From Pseudomonadota bacterium (lineage in GTDB: Bacteria; Pseudomonadota; Gammaproteobacteria; Burkholderiales; Rhodocyclaceae), in assembly GCA_963205435.1 (NCBI GenBank), contig CAUJIV010000009.1, forward strand, positions 1-37,345: a stretch of DNA of 37,345 nucleotides, in the 5' to 3' direction. The first letter of the stretch is position 1. Every line of letters begins with the position of its first letter. Position numbers and translations under genes: made by a program. Positions 9,670 through 18,040 of the stretch are shown piece after piece. Under the pieces are notes generated by a model. It was not told the DNA's origin. It searched no databases and saw nothing but the letters and a program-made list of their open reading frames with translations.

Positions 9670-10305
9670 TCAGCCCGCCAGGGCGCGCACGCGCCGGCGC
9701 AGCACCGGCAGCAATTCCTTCTCGAACCAGGGATGACGCTTGAACCAGGCCGTATTGCGCGGCGAGGGATGCGGCAGGGGCAGGTAGTCCGGCAGGTATT
9801 CCTCGAACGCCCGGACGGTCTCGGTCAGGCTGGTCTGGCGCGCCGCGCCGAGGTAGCGGCGCTGGGCGTACTGGCCGATCAGCAGGGTCAGCCCGATGTC
9901 CGGCAGCAGGGCGAGCAGGGAGTCATGCCACAGCGGCGCGCATTCCGGCCGCGGCGGCAGGTCGCCGCCGACGCCGCGGCCCGGATAGCAGAAACCCATC
10001 GGCATGATGGCGACGCGCGAGCGGTCGTAGAAGGCCGCGCGATCGAGGCCCAGCCAATCACGCAGCCGTTCGCCGCTGGCGTCGTCCCAGGGAATGCCGC
10101 TGGCGTGCACCCGGGTTCCCGGCGCCTGGCCGATGATCAGCAGGCGCGCCGTGGCGCCTATCTGCAGGACCGGATTGGCGCCGAGCGGCAGATGCGCCTC
10201 GCAGACGCGGCAGGCGCGCACCCGGGCGAGCAGGCGCTCGAGCTGGCGGGCGCGGCGCGGGCCTTCCGCCGCGCCGGCAGGCGCTCGCGGCTTCGCCCGT
10301 TTCAT
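9670..10305 (-). CDS. Uracil-DNA glycosylase superfamily protein
   Basis: Belongs to the uracil-DNA glycosylase fold (COG1573-like); probably removes uracil or related bases, or binds nucleic acid. The 211 residues show the first active-site motif GQAPGTRVHASGIPWDD (from residue 59) and the second HPSPRN near residue 185. An N-terminal CRVC pair (32-35) resembles half of the iron-sulfur ligand set of family 4/5 enzymes, and a full four-cysteine set is not evident. The ATG at 10305 (MKRAKPRA) is preferred to upstream in-frame starts that would add a low-complexity extension and run into the divergent gene. Converges with the cco operon, whose last gene ends 34 bases away. Activity on uracil is inferred from motifs only. 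Confidence 0.8.
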   Translation of the reverse strand: MKRAKPRAPAGAAEGPRRARQLERLLARVRACRVCEAHLPLGANPVLQIGATARLLIIGQAPGTRVHASGIPWDDASGERLRDWLGLDRAAFYDRSRVAIMPMGFCYPGRGVGGDLPPRPECAPLWHDSLLALLPDIGLTLLIGQYAQRRYLGAARQTSLTETVRAFEEYLPDYLPLPHPSPRNTAWFKRHPWFEKELLPVLRRRVRALAG

Positions 10306-10397
10306 CCGCGCCGCCTCATCGCGCTGACGGGATCGTGCTTGAAGGCAAACATGCGAACCTCGCAAGGGATGGCAGGGCCGGCGGCGCTGCCGCGTCG

Positions 10398-11015
10398 ATG
10401 GCAATGAAGGGGCAGGCCGCGCCGGCGCCGGAGTGGCCGCAGGACGCGCTCTTCAGCGTCGGCCACTCGACACAGTCGGCGGCCGACTTCCTCGCCCTGC
10501 TGCAGGCCTACGGCATCGCCCTGATTGCCGACATCCGCAGCGTGCCGCGCTCGCGCCGCAATCCCCAGTTCAACTTCGACAGCCTCGCCGCGAGCCTGCG
10601 CGCGGCGGGGATAGACTACCTGCACCTGCCCACCCTCGGCGGCTTGCGCCACGCGCGCAAGGACTCGCCAAACGGCGGCTGGCGCAATGCGAGCTTCCGC
10701 GGCTATGCCGATTATATGCAGACGGCGGCCTTCGGCGAAGCGCTCGAGACCCTCATCGCCCTCGGCCGTCGCCGCCGCGTCGCCATGATGTGCGCCGAGG
10801 CGGTGCCCTGGCGCTGCCACCGCTCCCTCGTCGCCGACGCGCTGGCCGCGCGCGGCGTGCCGGTGGTGGAAATCCTCTCCGCGCGCAACTGGCGGTTGCA
10901 CAAGATGACGCCCTTCGCCCGCATCGAGGGCTTGCGCGTCAGCTATCCGCCGGGCGAGGCGGCGACAGATGACGCGGTGGCGCAGGCAGCCGAGGCAGCG
11001 CAGCGGCCGGACTGA
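10398..11015 (+). CDS. DUF488 family protein
   Basis: Member of the DUF488 family, whose biochemical role is not established. Recognised by LFSVGHSTQSAADFLALL at the start of the domain, ADIRSVPRSRRNPQFN, the YADYMQT segment, and MMCAEAVPWRCHRSLVADAL, which contains the conserved Cys-x7-CHR arrangement. Length from ATG 10398 is 205 residues. An in-frame GTG at 10335 would add 21 residues without similarity to the domain, and neither start has a clear ribosome binding site. Divergently arranged with the glycosylase-like gene. Confidence 0.8.
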   Translation: MAMKGQAAPAPEWPQDALFSVGHSTQSAADFLALLQAYGIALIADIRSVPRSRRNPQFNFDSLAASLRAAGIDYLHLPTLGGLRHARKDSPNGGWRNASFRGYADYMQTAAFGEALETLIALGRRRRVAMMCAEAVPWRCHRSLVADALAARGVPVVEILSARNWRLHKMTPFARIEGLRVSYPPGEAATDDAVAQAAEAAQRPD

Positions 11016-11086
11016 AGGCAAGCGCGACGCCAGTCAGGCGTGGGCGGAATCGCGGGGGAAGGGCGCAGACGGGCGGGAGGGGAATC

Positions 11087-11176
11087 TGGCGGAGAGAGAG
11101 GGATTCGAACCCTCGATACGTTTTACCGTATACACACTTTCCAGGCGTGCGCCTTCGACCGCTCGGCCATCTCTCC
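11087..11176 (-). tRNA. tRNA-Ser, anticodon GGA
   Basis: Minus-strand class II tRNA of 90 bases. The acceptor GGAGAGA pairs with TCTCTCC, the D-arm contains TGGCCGAGCGG, the anticodon stem is CACGC/GTGTG and the loop CTGGAAA gives anticodon GGA (codons UCC/UCU). It has a long variable arm (TATACGGTAAAACGTAT), the T-arm GGTTCGAATCC, discriminator G and an encoded CCA (11087-11089). Confidence 0.97.
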
Positions 11177-11187
11177 GGAGGAGGCGA

Positions 11188-11193
11188 ATTCTA
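11188..11193 (-). promoter_or_regulatory. -10 element of tRNA-Ser
   Basis: TAGAAT on the minus strand, 12 bases upstream of the mature tRNA 5' end, a normal distance. The -35 region (RC of about 11210-11216, TGTGTC) is weak. The element faces away from the 4.5S RNA promoter about 55 bases further on. Confidence 0.55.
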
Positions 11194-11246
11194 GCAGAAA
11201 GGGCAGGGCGGACACAGGCGGCGCCGGCAACACGGGCCGCTTTTGC

Positions 11247-11252
11247 TACAAT
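11247..11252 (+). promoter_or_regulatory. -10 element of the 4.5S RNA gene
   Basis: TACAAT, five bases before the inferred 5' end of the SRP RNA at about 11258. That position fits initiation at the first base of the RNA. No recognisable -35 was found at 16-18 bases upstream. Confidence 0.55.
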
Positions 11253-11257
11253 GCGTT

Positions 11258-11358
11258 GCGGCGGGTCTCCCCGCATTGCAGGATGGTGAATCTGGTCAGG
11301 TCCGGAAGGAAGCAGCCACAGCCATTGACTGCAAGTGCCGGGGGTCAGGCTCGCCGCA
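11258..11358 (+). ncRNA. ffs: Signal recognition particle 4.5S RNA
   Basis: RNA component of the SRP, which binds Ffh to target nascent membrane proteins. The universally conserved domain IV is present: GGTCAGGTCCGGAAGGAAGC (from about 11295) with the GGAA tetraloop and the asymmetric loop strand AGCAGCC. The ends pair: GCGGCGGG at 11258 with CTCGCCGC ending at 11357, forming the closing helix of the roughly 100-nt bacterial form. Ends are approximate within a few bases. Located directly upstream of dnaX, a frequent arrangement in proteobacteria. Confidence 0.95.
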
Positions 11359-11403
11359 CCCCGGCTTCCTCGCCGCCGCCGCCCCCTCTGATAAAATCCG
11401 CTC

Positions 11404-13017
11404 ATGGGCTATCAGGTTCTTGCGCGCAAGTGGCGCCCCCGCTCCTTCGAAACGCTGGTCGGCCAGGAGCATGTCGTGCGCGCCCTCGAGCATGCCCTCG
11501 ACCAGCAGCGCCTGCACCACGCCTACCTGTTCTCCGGCACGCGCGGCGTCGGCAAGACGACGCTCGCGCGCATCCTCGCCAAGGCGCTCAACTGCGAGAC
11601 CGGGGTCAGCTCGCGGCCGTGCGGCAGCTGCAGCGCCTGCCTGGAGATCGACGCCGGCCGCTTCGTCGACTACATCGAGCTCGACGCCGCCTCCAACCGC
11701 GGCGTCGAGGACATGACCAGCCTGCTCGAGAAGGCCAGCTACGCGCCGACCCGCGGCCGCTTCAAGGTCTATGTCATCGACGAGGTGCACCAGCTCTCCG
11801 GCCACGCCTTCAACGCCATGCTGAAGACGCTGGAGGAGCCGCCCGAGCATGTCAAGTTCATCCTCGCCACCACCGACCCGCAGAAAATTCCGGTGACGGT
11901 GCTCAGCCGCTGCCTGCAGTTCAACCTCAAGCAGATGGCGGACGGGCAGATCGTCGGGCACCTGGCGCGCATCCTCGAGGCCGAGCAGCTGCCCTGCGAG
12001 CCGGCCGCCCTGCGCCACCTCGCCAAGGGCGCTGCCGGCAGCATGCGCGATGCGCTGTCGCTGCTCGACCAGGCCATCGCCCATGGCGCCGGCCGCATCG
12101 AGGAGGCCGGCGTGCGCGACATGCTCGGCACGGTGGGCGACGAGCACCTGTTCCTGCTGCTCGACGCCATTGCCGCGCGCGACGCCCAGTCCCTGGTCGC
12201 GATCGCCGCCGAGATGGACGCGCGCAGCCTGTCCTTCGACTCGGCCCTGCAGGAGCTGGCCACCCTGCTGCATCGCGTCGCCCTCGTCCAGCTCGCGCCC
12301 GCCGCCATCGCCGACGAGGCCGAGCGGGCGCGCCTCGCCGAGCATGCCGGGCGCCTCGACGCGGAATACATCCAGCTCTGCTACCAGATCGTCATCAACG
12401 GGCGCGCCGACCTGGCGCTGGCGCCGGACGAATATGCCGGCTTCGTCATGACCCTGCTGCGGCTGGCGGCCTTCCATCCCGAGACGCCGCCGGCGCTGGC
12501 CGCCGGCCTGTCCGCTGCCCCTGCGGCGGCCGCGCCGCCGCGGCCGGCGGCAGCGAAGCCGGCCGGCACCGCGGCGCCGCAAGCGCGCGAGGCGGCGGCC
12601 GTCGCGGCGGAGGCGCAAGCGCCCGGCCCCGGCGGCGACGACGACTGGCACGGCCTGCTCGAGCGCCTCAAGCTCGGCGGCATGGTGCGCGAACTGGCCC
12701 AGCACTGCCAGCTCGCCGGGCGGGACGAGAACGCCATCCGCCTGCATCTCGATCCCGCGCACAGGCAGCTGCTCATGAACAAGGGGCTGCAGGAGAAGCT
12801 GCAGGCCGCCCTGGCGGCCGATTTCGGCCGGCCGCTGAAGCTCGTCATCGACATCGCCGAGCCGGCCGCGGAGACGCCGGCGCAGCGCGCGCAGAAGGCG
12901 CGCGCCGAACGGCAGAACCGCGCCATCGCCGCGCTCGAGCAGGATGCCTTCGTGCGCGACATGATCGAGACCTTCGACGCCACGATCAGCGAGCAGTCGA
13001 TCAAGCCACTGAACTGA
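11404..13017 (+). CDS. dnaX: DNA polymerase III subunits gamma/tau
   Basis: Clamp-loader ATPase that loads the beta clamp; the tau form also binds the polymerase core and DnaB. The 537 residues contain Walker [18 protein letters not shown], the zinc-module cysteines in [19 protein letters not shown], the Walker B/DEVH box [12 protein letters not shown], a sensor region in [18 protein letters not shown], an Ala/Pro-rich linker (about residues 365-410), and a C-terminal tau-type domain (from [15 protein letters not shown]). No A-rich slippery heptamer of the A-AAA-AAG type occurs in the gene, so a separate gamma product by that route is unlikely. The ATG at 11404 has no evident Shine-Dalgarno, and TAAAAT at 11392-11397 lies seven bases upstream. 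Confidence 0.96.
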   Translation: MGYQVLARKWRPRSFETLVGQEHVVRALEHALDQQRLHHAYLFSGTRGVGKTTLARILAKALNCETGVSSRPCGSCSACLEIDAGRFVDYIELDAASNRGVEDMTSLLEKASYAPTRGRFKVYVIDEVHQLSGHAFNAMLKTLEEPPEHVKFILATTDPQKIPVTVLSRCLQFNLKQMADGQIVGHLARILEAEQLPCEPAALRHLAKGAAGSMRDALSLLDQAIAHGAGRIEEAGVRDMLGTVGDEHLFLLLDAIAARDAQSLVAIAAEMDARSLSFDSALQELATLLHRVALVQLAPAAIADEAERARLAEHAGRLDAEYIQLCYQIVINGRADLALAPDEYAGFVMTLLRLAAFHPETPPALAAGLSAAPAAAAPPRPAAAKPAGTAAPQAREAAAVAAEAQAPGPGGDDDWHGLLERLKLGGMVRELAQHCQLAGRDENAIRLHLDPAHRQLLMNKGLQEKLQAALAADFGRPLKLVIDIAEPAAETPAQRAQKARAERQNRAIAALEQDAFVRDMIETFDATISEQSIKPLN

Positions 13018-13033
13018 AGCAGGAGACACGCAG

Positions 13034-13360
13034 ATGATGAAAGGCGGACTGGCCGGCCTGATGAAGCAGGCCCAGCAGATGCAGGAGAACATGAAGAAGG
13101 CGCAGGAGCAGCTGGCCGTCATCGAAGTCGAGGGCGAGGCCGGCGCCGGCCTCGTCAAGGTCGTCATGACCTGCAAGCACGACGTGCGCCGCGTCAGCAT
13201 CGACCCCTCGCTGCTGGCCGACGACAAGGACATGCTCGAGGACCTGGTCGCCGCCGCCATGAACGACGCGGCCCGCCGCGTCGAGGCGACGGTGGCGGAG
13301 AAGATGAGCGGCTTCGCCAGCGGCCTCGGCCTGCCGCCGGGGATGAAACTGCCTTTCTGA
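13034..13360 (+). CDS. ybaB: YbaB/EbfC family nucleoid-associated protein
   Basis: Small dimeric DNA-binding protein of the YbaB/EbfC family. The 108 residues start [27 protein letters not shown] (helical) and continue with a beta-sheet core and [22 protein letters not shown], ending PPGMKLPF as usual. CAGGAGA at 13019-13025 provides the ribosome binding site. Lies 16 bases after dnaX and before recR, the classical dnaX-ybaB-recR operon. Confidence 0.95.
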   Translation: MMKGGLAGLMKQAQQMQENMKKAQEQLAVIEVEGEAGAGLVKVVMTCKHDVRRVSIDPSLLADDKDMLEDLVAAAMNDAARRVEATVAEKMSGFASGLGLPPGMKLPF

Positions 13361-13391
13361 GCGCGCCGCCCGGCGCGGCGGCCGCCCGGCC

Positions 13392-13988
13392 ATGAGCACC
13401 CCCTCCGCCCTCGAAGAGCTGATCGAAGCGCTGCGCTGCCTGCCCGGCGTCGGCCCGAAATCGGCGCAGCGCATGGCCTACCACCTGCTGCAGCGCGACC
13501 AGCAGGGCGCCCGCCGCCTGGCGCGGGCGCTGGAGCAGGCCGTGCAGGTGCTGCGCCACTGTCGCCGCTGCAACGCCTTCAGCGAGCAGGAAGTGTGCGA
13601 GCGCTGCGCCTCGCCGCGGCGCGACGCTTCGCTGCTCTGCGTGCTCGAGATGCCGGCCGACCTCAACATGATGGAGCAGACGCACGCCTACCAGGGCATG
13701 TACTACGTCCTCATGGGCCACATCTCGCCGCTCGACGGCATCGGGCCGAAGGAACTGCAGCTCGGGCGCTTTCTCGAGCGCGCCTGCGACGGCGAGGTGC
13801 AGGAGGTCATCCTCGCCACCAACTTCACCAACGAGGGCGAGGCCACCGCGCACTACCTCGGCGAGATGCTGCGGGCGCGCGGCCTGCGCGTCTCGCGCAT
13901 CGCCCGCGGCCTGCCGGTCGGCGGCGAGATCGAGCACACCGACGCCGGCACCATCGCCCAGGCGCTGATCGAGCGCCGCCCGCTCTGA
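13392..13988 (+). CDS. recR: Recombination protein RecR
   Basis: Forms a ring-like clamp with RecO/RecF partners and helps load RecA at gapped DNA. The 198 residues include the N-terminal helix-hairpin-helix [20 protein letters not shown], a C4 zinc finger built from CRRCNAF...CERC (about residues 57-75), a Toprim domain with [16 protein letters not shown], and [25 protein letters not shown] near the end. Length is typical. Third gene of dnaX-ybaB-recR. The 227 bases that follow hold the petA promoter and leader. Confidence 0.96.
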   Translation: MSTPSALEELIEALRCLPGVGPKSAQRMAYHLLQRDQQGARRLARALEQAVQVLRHCRRCNAFSEQEVCERCASPRRDASLLCVLEMPADLNMMEQTHAYQGMYYVLMGHISPLDGIGPKELQLGRFLERACDGEVQEVILATNFTNEGEATAHYLGEMLRARGLRVSRIARGLPVGGEIEHTDAGTIAQALIERRPL

Positions 13989-14109
13989 CGCCCTGCAGAG
14001 CTGTCGGAAAGCGGATTTCGCCGCCTTGACGACATCGCCTCCTGCCGCTAACTAGCGGAATATACAAAATAATTCATGCTTTTCCTTCCCTTTGCACGGC
14101 AATTCCGGG

Positions 14110-14115
14110 TATAAT
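14110..14115 (+). promoter_or_regulatory. -10 element of the petABC operon
   Basis: A perfect TATAAT about 100 bases before petA in an otherwise gene-free stretch. No good -35 lies at 16-18 bases (TTGCAC at 14092-14097 is 12 bases away), so an activator may be needed. The predicted leader contains a small hairpin, CCCGCG-AAA-CGCGGG (14145-14159). Upstream, 14044-14057 is a short palindrome CCGCTAACTAGCGG of unknown role, perhaps a recR end hairpin. Confidence 0.55.
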
Positions 14116-14215
14116 CGCCGAGTTTTGGTCACAGCCAGCGAACCCCCGCGAAACGCGGGCGGCGCCCGGCGAGAAGATCTGGTTAAGCAACCGAAGTTGT
14201 CAGGAATACGACCTC

Positions 14216-14809
14216 ATGAGCAGTGACGAAACGATAGACGGCGCCAGGCGCAACCTGGTGCTCGCCAGCGCCGCCGTCGGCGGTGTCGCCACCGTCGCCA
14301 CGGCGGTGCCCTTCCTCGCCAGCATGGCCCCTTCGGAGCGCGCCAAGGCGGCCGGCGCCCCGGTCGAGGCCGACATCAGCAAGCTGGCGCCGGGCGAGAT
14401 GATGCGCGTCGAGTGGCGCGGCAAGCCGGTGTGGATCCTCCGCCGCACGCAGGAGATGCTCGACACGCTGAAGAAGGCCGACCCCCTGGTCGCCGACCCC
14501 GACTCGAAGCGGCCGATGCAGCCGGACTACATCAAGGGGGACGCCCGCGCCATCAAGCCGGAATACCTGGTCGTCGTCGGCATCTGTACCCACCTCGGCT
14601 GCTCGCCCAGCGAAAAATTCGCCGAAGGCGCGGCCTCCGGCATCTCCGACGACTGGCTCGGCGGCTTTCTCTGCCCCTGCCACGGCTCGACCTTCGATTT
14701 CTCCGGGCGCGTGTACAAGAACAAGCCGGCGCCGGACAACCTCGAGGTGCCGCCGTACTACTACCTGTCCGACACGCGCATCCTGATCGGCGAAGACCAG
14801 AAGGCATAA
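14216..14809 (+). CDS. petA: Ubiquinol-cytochrome c reductase iron-sulfur (Rieske) subunit
   Basis: High-potential [2Fe-2S] subunit of the bc1 complex; takes the first electron from ubiquinol at the periplasmic face. The 197 residues have a twin-arginine (ARRNLV, residues 10-15) before one hydrophobic anchor helix (about 14-36), so the protein is probably Tat-translocated and stays anchored. The cluster ligands are in CTHLGC (C124, H126, C129) and CPCHGS (C153, C155, H156), followed by the FDFSGRVYKNKPAPDNLEVPPY end. First gene of petABC. petB follows after 13 bases. Confidence 0.97.
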   Translation: MSSDETIDGARRNLVLASAAVGGVATVATAVPFLASMAPSERAKAAGAPVEADISKLAPGEMMRVEWRGKPVWILRRTQEMLDTLKKADPLVADPDSKRPMQPDYIKGDARAIKPEYLVVVGICTHLGCSPSEKFAEGAASGISDDWLGGFLCPCHGSTFDFSGRVYKNKPAPDNLEVPPYYYLSDTRILIGEDQKA

Positions 14810-14822
14810 GGAGAGAGGCATC

Positions 14823-16121
14823 GTGGCAGGCGGAAACTACGAAAAATACAGGTCGGACGGCAGCTTCGCCGGCAATCTGCTCGAGTGGATCGACGCGCGC
14901 TTCCCGGTGACGGCGAACTGGAAGGCGCATCTGTCCGAATACTACGCGCCGAAGAACTTCAACTTCTGGTACTTCTTCGGCTCGCTCGCCCTGCTGGTGC
15001 TGGTGATGCAGGTCGCCACCGGCATCTTCCTGGTGATGCACTACAAGCCGGACGCCTCGCTCAACGCCGCCGGCGTGCCGGTGGCCTTCGCCAGCGTCGA
15101 GTACATCATGCGCGACGTGCCCTGGGGCTGGCTGATCCGCTACATGCACTCGACCGGCGCCTCGGCCTTCTTCATCGTCGTCTACCTGCACATGTTCCGC
15201 GCCATGCTCTACGGCTCCTACCGCAAGCCGCGCGAGCTGCTGTGGATCTTCGGCGTGCTGGTCTACCTCCTGCTGATGGCGGAGGCCTTCGCCGGCTACC
15301 TGCTGCCCTGGGGCCAGATGTCGTTCTGGGGCGCCCAGGTCATCCTCAACCTGTTTTCGGCGATCCCCTTCATCGGCGACGACCTCGCCCTGTGGATCCG
15401 CGGCGACTACGTCATCGCCGACGCCACGCTGAACCGCATGTTCGCCTTCCACGTCATCGCCATTCCGCTGGCGCTGATCGGGCTGGTCGCCGCCCACGTG
15501 CTGGCCCTGCACGAGGTCGGCTCGAACAACCCGGACGGCATCGAGATCAAGGCGAAGAAGGACGCGCGCGGCATTCCCCTCGACGGCATCCCCTTCCACC
15601 CGTACTACACGGTGAAGGACATCGTCGGCGTCATCGTCTTCCTCATGGCGTTCTCGCTGGTGGTGTTCTTCGCGCCGGAGATGGGCGGCTATTTCCTCGA
15701 GTACAACAACTTCATCCCGGCCGATCCGCTGCAGACGCCGCCGCACATCGCGCCGGTGTGGTATTTCACCCCGTTCTATTCGATGCTGCGCGCCAACACG
15801 GTGAACTTCTTCTGGGTCGACGCCAAGCTGTGGGGCGTCATCTTCATGGGACTCGGCGTGATGATCCTGTTTTTCCTGCCCTGGCTCGACCGCAGCCCGG
15901 CGAAGTCGATCCGCTACCGCGGCCCGATCTACAAGGGCGCCCTGACCTTGTTCGTCGTCGCCTTCCTCGTCCTCGGCTATCTCGGCATGCAGGCGCCGAC
16001 GCCGGCCTACACGCTGATTTCGCAGATATGCACGGTCGTCTATTTCCTGTTCTTCCTGCTGATGCCCTGGTACACGCGCATCGACAAGTGCAAGCCGGAG
16101 CCGGAAAGGCTGACAAAATGA
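14823..16121 (+). CDS. petB: Ubiquinol-cytochrome c reductase cytochrome b subunit
   Basis: Membrane core of bc1, with two b haems and the Qo/Qi sites. The 432 residues contain about eight or nine helices; the haem-ligand histidines are in MHSTGASAFFIVVYLHMFR and in HVIAIPLALIGLVAAHVLALHE. The Qo-site loop is represented by PWGQMSFWGAQVI and the PEWY-like element by APVWYFTPFYSMLRA. The last residue of that element differs from the classical PEWY (here PVWY). The start is GTG 14823 with AAGGAGAG at 14808-14815. The stop overlaps the petC start by four bases (ATGA). Confidence 0.97.
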   Translation: MAGGNYEKYRSDGSFAGNLLEWIDARFPVTANWKAHLSEYYAPKNFNFWYFFGSLALLVLVMQVATGIFLVMHYKPDASLNAAGVPVAFASVEYIMRDVPWGWLIRYMHSTGASAFFIVVYLHMFRAMLYGSYRKPRELLWIFGVLVYLLLMAEAFAGYLLPWGQMSFWGAQVILNLFSAIPFIGDDLALWIRGDYVIADATLNRMFAFHVIAIPLALIGLVAAHVLALHEVGSNNPDGIEIKAKKDARGIPLDGIPFHPYYTVKDIVGVIVFLMAFSLVVFFAPEMGGYFLEYNNFIPADPLQTPPHIAPVWYFTPFYSMLRANTVNFFWVDAKLWGVIFMGLGVMILFFLPWLDRSPAKSIRYRGPIYKGALTLFVVAFLVLGYLGMQAPTPAYTLISQICTVVYFLFFLLMPWYTRIDKCKPEPERLTK

Positions 16122-16843
16122 GCGGGCGTGCCATGAGAAAGCTGATCCTTGCCCTCCTGCTGCTGCCGCTGGCCGCCCTTGCCAGCGGCGACGAGCCCAG
16201 GCTCGACCGCGCGCCGGACCGCAGCGGCGACCCGGTGGCCCTGCAGAACGGCGCCCGGCTGTTCGTCAACAACTGCCTCAACTGCCATGGCGCCAGCTAC
16301 GTGCGCTACAACCGCCTGAAGGACATCGGCCTCAGCGAACAGCAGATCAGGGACAACCTGATGTTCACCGCCGACAAGATCGGCGAGCCGATGCGGGTGG
16401 CGCTGACGCGGCAGGACGCCAAGGAGTTTTTCGGCACCTGGCCACCCGACCTGTCGCTGATCGCCCGCTCGCGCGCCTCCGCCGCCGGCAGCGGCGCCGA
16501 CTGGCTGTACACCTACCTGCGCAGCTTCTACCGCGACCCCTCGCGCCCCTCGGGCTGGAACAACGCCGTCTTTCCCAACGTCGGCATGCCGCACGTGCTG
16601 TGGCAGCTGCAGGGCGAGCAGGTCATGGATGCCGGACACAAGCTGACGCTGGCGCGCCCCGGCGCGCTCAGCGCCCGGGAATACGACGATGCCGTCGGCG
16701 ATCTGGTCGCCTTCCTCGTCTGGATGGCCGAGCCGCAGGCGCACTTCCGCAAGCAGCTCGGCGTCGCGGTCCTGCTCTTCCTGGCCGTGTTCTTCGTCGT
16801 CGCCTATGCGATGAAGCGCGCGTTCTGGAAGGATGTTCATTAA
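16118..16843 (+). CDS. petC: Ubiquinol-cytochrome c reductase cytochrome c1 subunit
   Basis: Haem c subunit of bc1 that passes electrons to soluble cytochrome c. The 241 residues show an N-terminal signal peptide (MRKLILALLLLPLAALASG), the haem-binding motif CLNCH at 53-57 followed by the c1-typical GASYVRYNRLKDIGLSEQQI, WPPDLSLIARSRASAAGSGADW, a methionine-ligand region around NVGMPHVLW, and one C-terminal anchor (about 212-232). An in-frame ATG at 16133 (MRKLIL) is an alternative start. The ATGA overlap with petB favours 16118. Confidence 0.97.
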   Translation: MSGRAMRKLILALLLLPLAALASGDEPRLDRAPDRSGDPVALQNGARLFVNNCLNCHGASYVRYNRLKDIGLSEQQIRDNLMFTADKIGEPMRVALTRQDAKEFFGTWPPDLSLIARSRASAAGSGADWLYTYLRSFYRDPSRPSGWNNAVFPNVGMPHVLWQLQGEQVMDAGHKLTLARPGALSAREYDDAVGDLVAFLVWMAEPQAHFRKQLGVAVLLFLAVFFVVAYAMKRAFWKDVH

Positions 16844-16957
16844 CCGGCGGATAACCCTGCAAGGACGGCCATGCAGTTTCTCGGGCATCGCGATTTCAAC
16901 GCACCGCGCGTTCGCCGCGTGGTGCGCGATGCAGACTATTCCTGGAGCGGGAATACC

Positions 16958-17554
16958 ATGATGACTTTGTATTCGGGCACGACCTGCCCGTTCAGCCACC
17001 GCTGCCGGATAGTCCTCTACGAGAAGGGGATGGACTTCCAGGTCATCGATGTCGACCTGTTCAACAAGCCCGAGGACATCGCCGTCATCAACCCCTACAA
17101 CCGCGTGCCGGTGCTGGTCGACCGCGACCTCGTCCTCTACGAGGCCAACATCATCAACGAGTACATCGACGAGCGCTTCCCGCACCCGCAGCTGATGCCG
17201 CCCGACCCGATCATGCGCGCGCGCGCGCGCCAGCTGCTGTCCTCCTTCGAGCAGGAGCTGTTCAGCCACATCGACGCGCTGGAAAAGAACCTGAAGTCGG
17301 CGGACAAGGTGCGTGGCCACGTGCGTGATCGCCTGAGCGAGCTGGCGCCGGTGTTCAGCAAGCAGAAGTTCATGCTCGGCGACGAGTTCTCCATGCTCGA
17401 TGTCGCCATCGCGCCGCTGCTCTGGCGCCTCGACCACTACGGCATTGAGCTGCCCAAGGCCGGCGCGCCGCTGATGAAGTACGCCGAGCGCATCTTCAGC
17501 CGGCAAGGCTTCATCGACGCCCTCACCCCTTCCGAAAAGGTGATGCGCCGCTAG
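16958..17554 (+). CDS. sspA: Stringent starvation protein A
   Basis: Glutathione-S-transferase-fold protein that binds RNA polymerase and alters transcription during starvation and acid stress in E. coli. The 198 residues begin MMTLYSGTTCPFSHRCRIVL, with the SspA-typical PFSHRCRIVLYEKGMDFQVIDVDLFNKPEDIAVINPYNRVPVL split over the thioredoxin-like part, followed by an all-helical domain. ATG 16958 is chosen over an earlier in-frame ATG (16871) because family members start at this point; GGAG lies at 16944-16947. Downstream of petC and upstream of sspB, the usual order in betaproteobacteria. Confidence 0.95.
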   Translation: MMTLYSGTTCPFSHRCRIVLYEKGMDFQVIDVDLFNKPEDIAVINPYNRVPVLVDRDLVLYEANIINEYIDERFPHPQLMPPDPIMRARARQLLSSFEQELFSHIDALEKNLKSADKVRGHVRDRLSELAPVFSKQKFMLGDEFSMLDVAIAPLLWRLDHYGIELPKAGAPLMKYAERIFSRQGFIDALTPSEKVMRR

Positions 17555-17563
17555 GGCGCATCA
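17541..17563 (+). other. Intercistronic hairpin at the sspA stop
   Basis: A perfect 9-bp inverted repeat TGATGCGCC/GGCGCATCA with loop GCTAG; the TAG in the loop is the sspA stop codon. No T tract follows, so this looks like an mRNA-processing or stability hairpin between sspA and sspB, not a full terminator. Confidence 0.6.
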
Positions 17564-17587
17564 CGCGTATCCCGGCGCCGCGCCGAC

Positions 17588-18004
17588 ATGAGCGCCGCCT
17601 CAACCAAACCTTATCTGCTGCGCGCCATCCACGAATGGTGCTGCGACCAGGGCTTCACTCCCTACATTTCCGTCCTGGCGGATGAGCGCACCCTGGTGCC
17701 GCGCCAGTATGTGCGCGACGGCCAGATCGTGCTCAATCTCGGCGGCGATGCGGTGCACAACCTGCGCATGGGCAACGACTTCATCACCTGCCAGGCCCGC
17801 TTCGGCGGCGTGGCGCAATCGCTCTCCATTCCCGTGGGCAACGTGGCCGCCATCTATGCCCGCGAGAACGGCCAGGGCATGGCCTTCGAGACGGGCGCGG
17901 CAGGCGGGGAAACCGTCGCCGGCGCGGATGGCGGCGACGCCGATGCGCCCGGTCCGGCGCCGGATGACACTCCGCCGCGGCCGCGGCTGACGCGCGTCAA
18001 GTAG
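17588..18004 (+). CDS. sspB: ClpXP protease specificity-enhancing factor (SspB)
   Basis: Adaptor that delivers ssrA-tagged and other substrates to ClpXP. The 138 residues contain the dimeric substrate-binding domain (KPYLLRAIHEWCCDQGFTPY, VLNLGGDAVHNL, FGGVAQSLSIPVGNVAAIYARENGQGMAF), an Ala/Gly/Asp/Pro-rich flexible linker (about 103-130), and a short basic C-terminal peptide RPRLTRVK corresponding to the ClpX-docking tail. Converges with cysG; 36 bases separate the two stops. Confidence 0.94.
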   Translation: MSAASTKPYLLRAIHEWCCDQGFTPYISVLADERTLVPRQYVRDGQIVLNLGGDAVHNLRMGNDFITCQARFGGVAQSLSIPVGNVAAIYARENGQGMAFETGAAGGETVAGADGGDADAPGPAPDDTPPRPRLTRVK

Positions 18005-18040
18005 GCGCGCCCGCGGCTCGCGGATGCCGTGCTGCCTGAC

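Noticed and set aside
14885..16117. Long frame leading into cytochrome c1
   Set aside because: Only the part from 16118 is real; the rest reads petB in the wrong frame.
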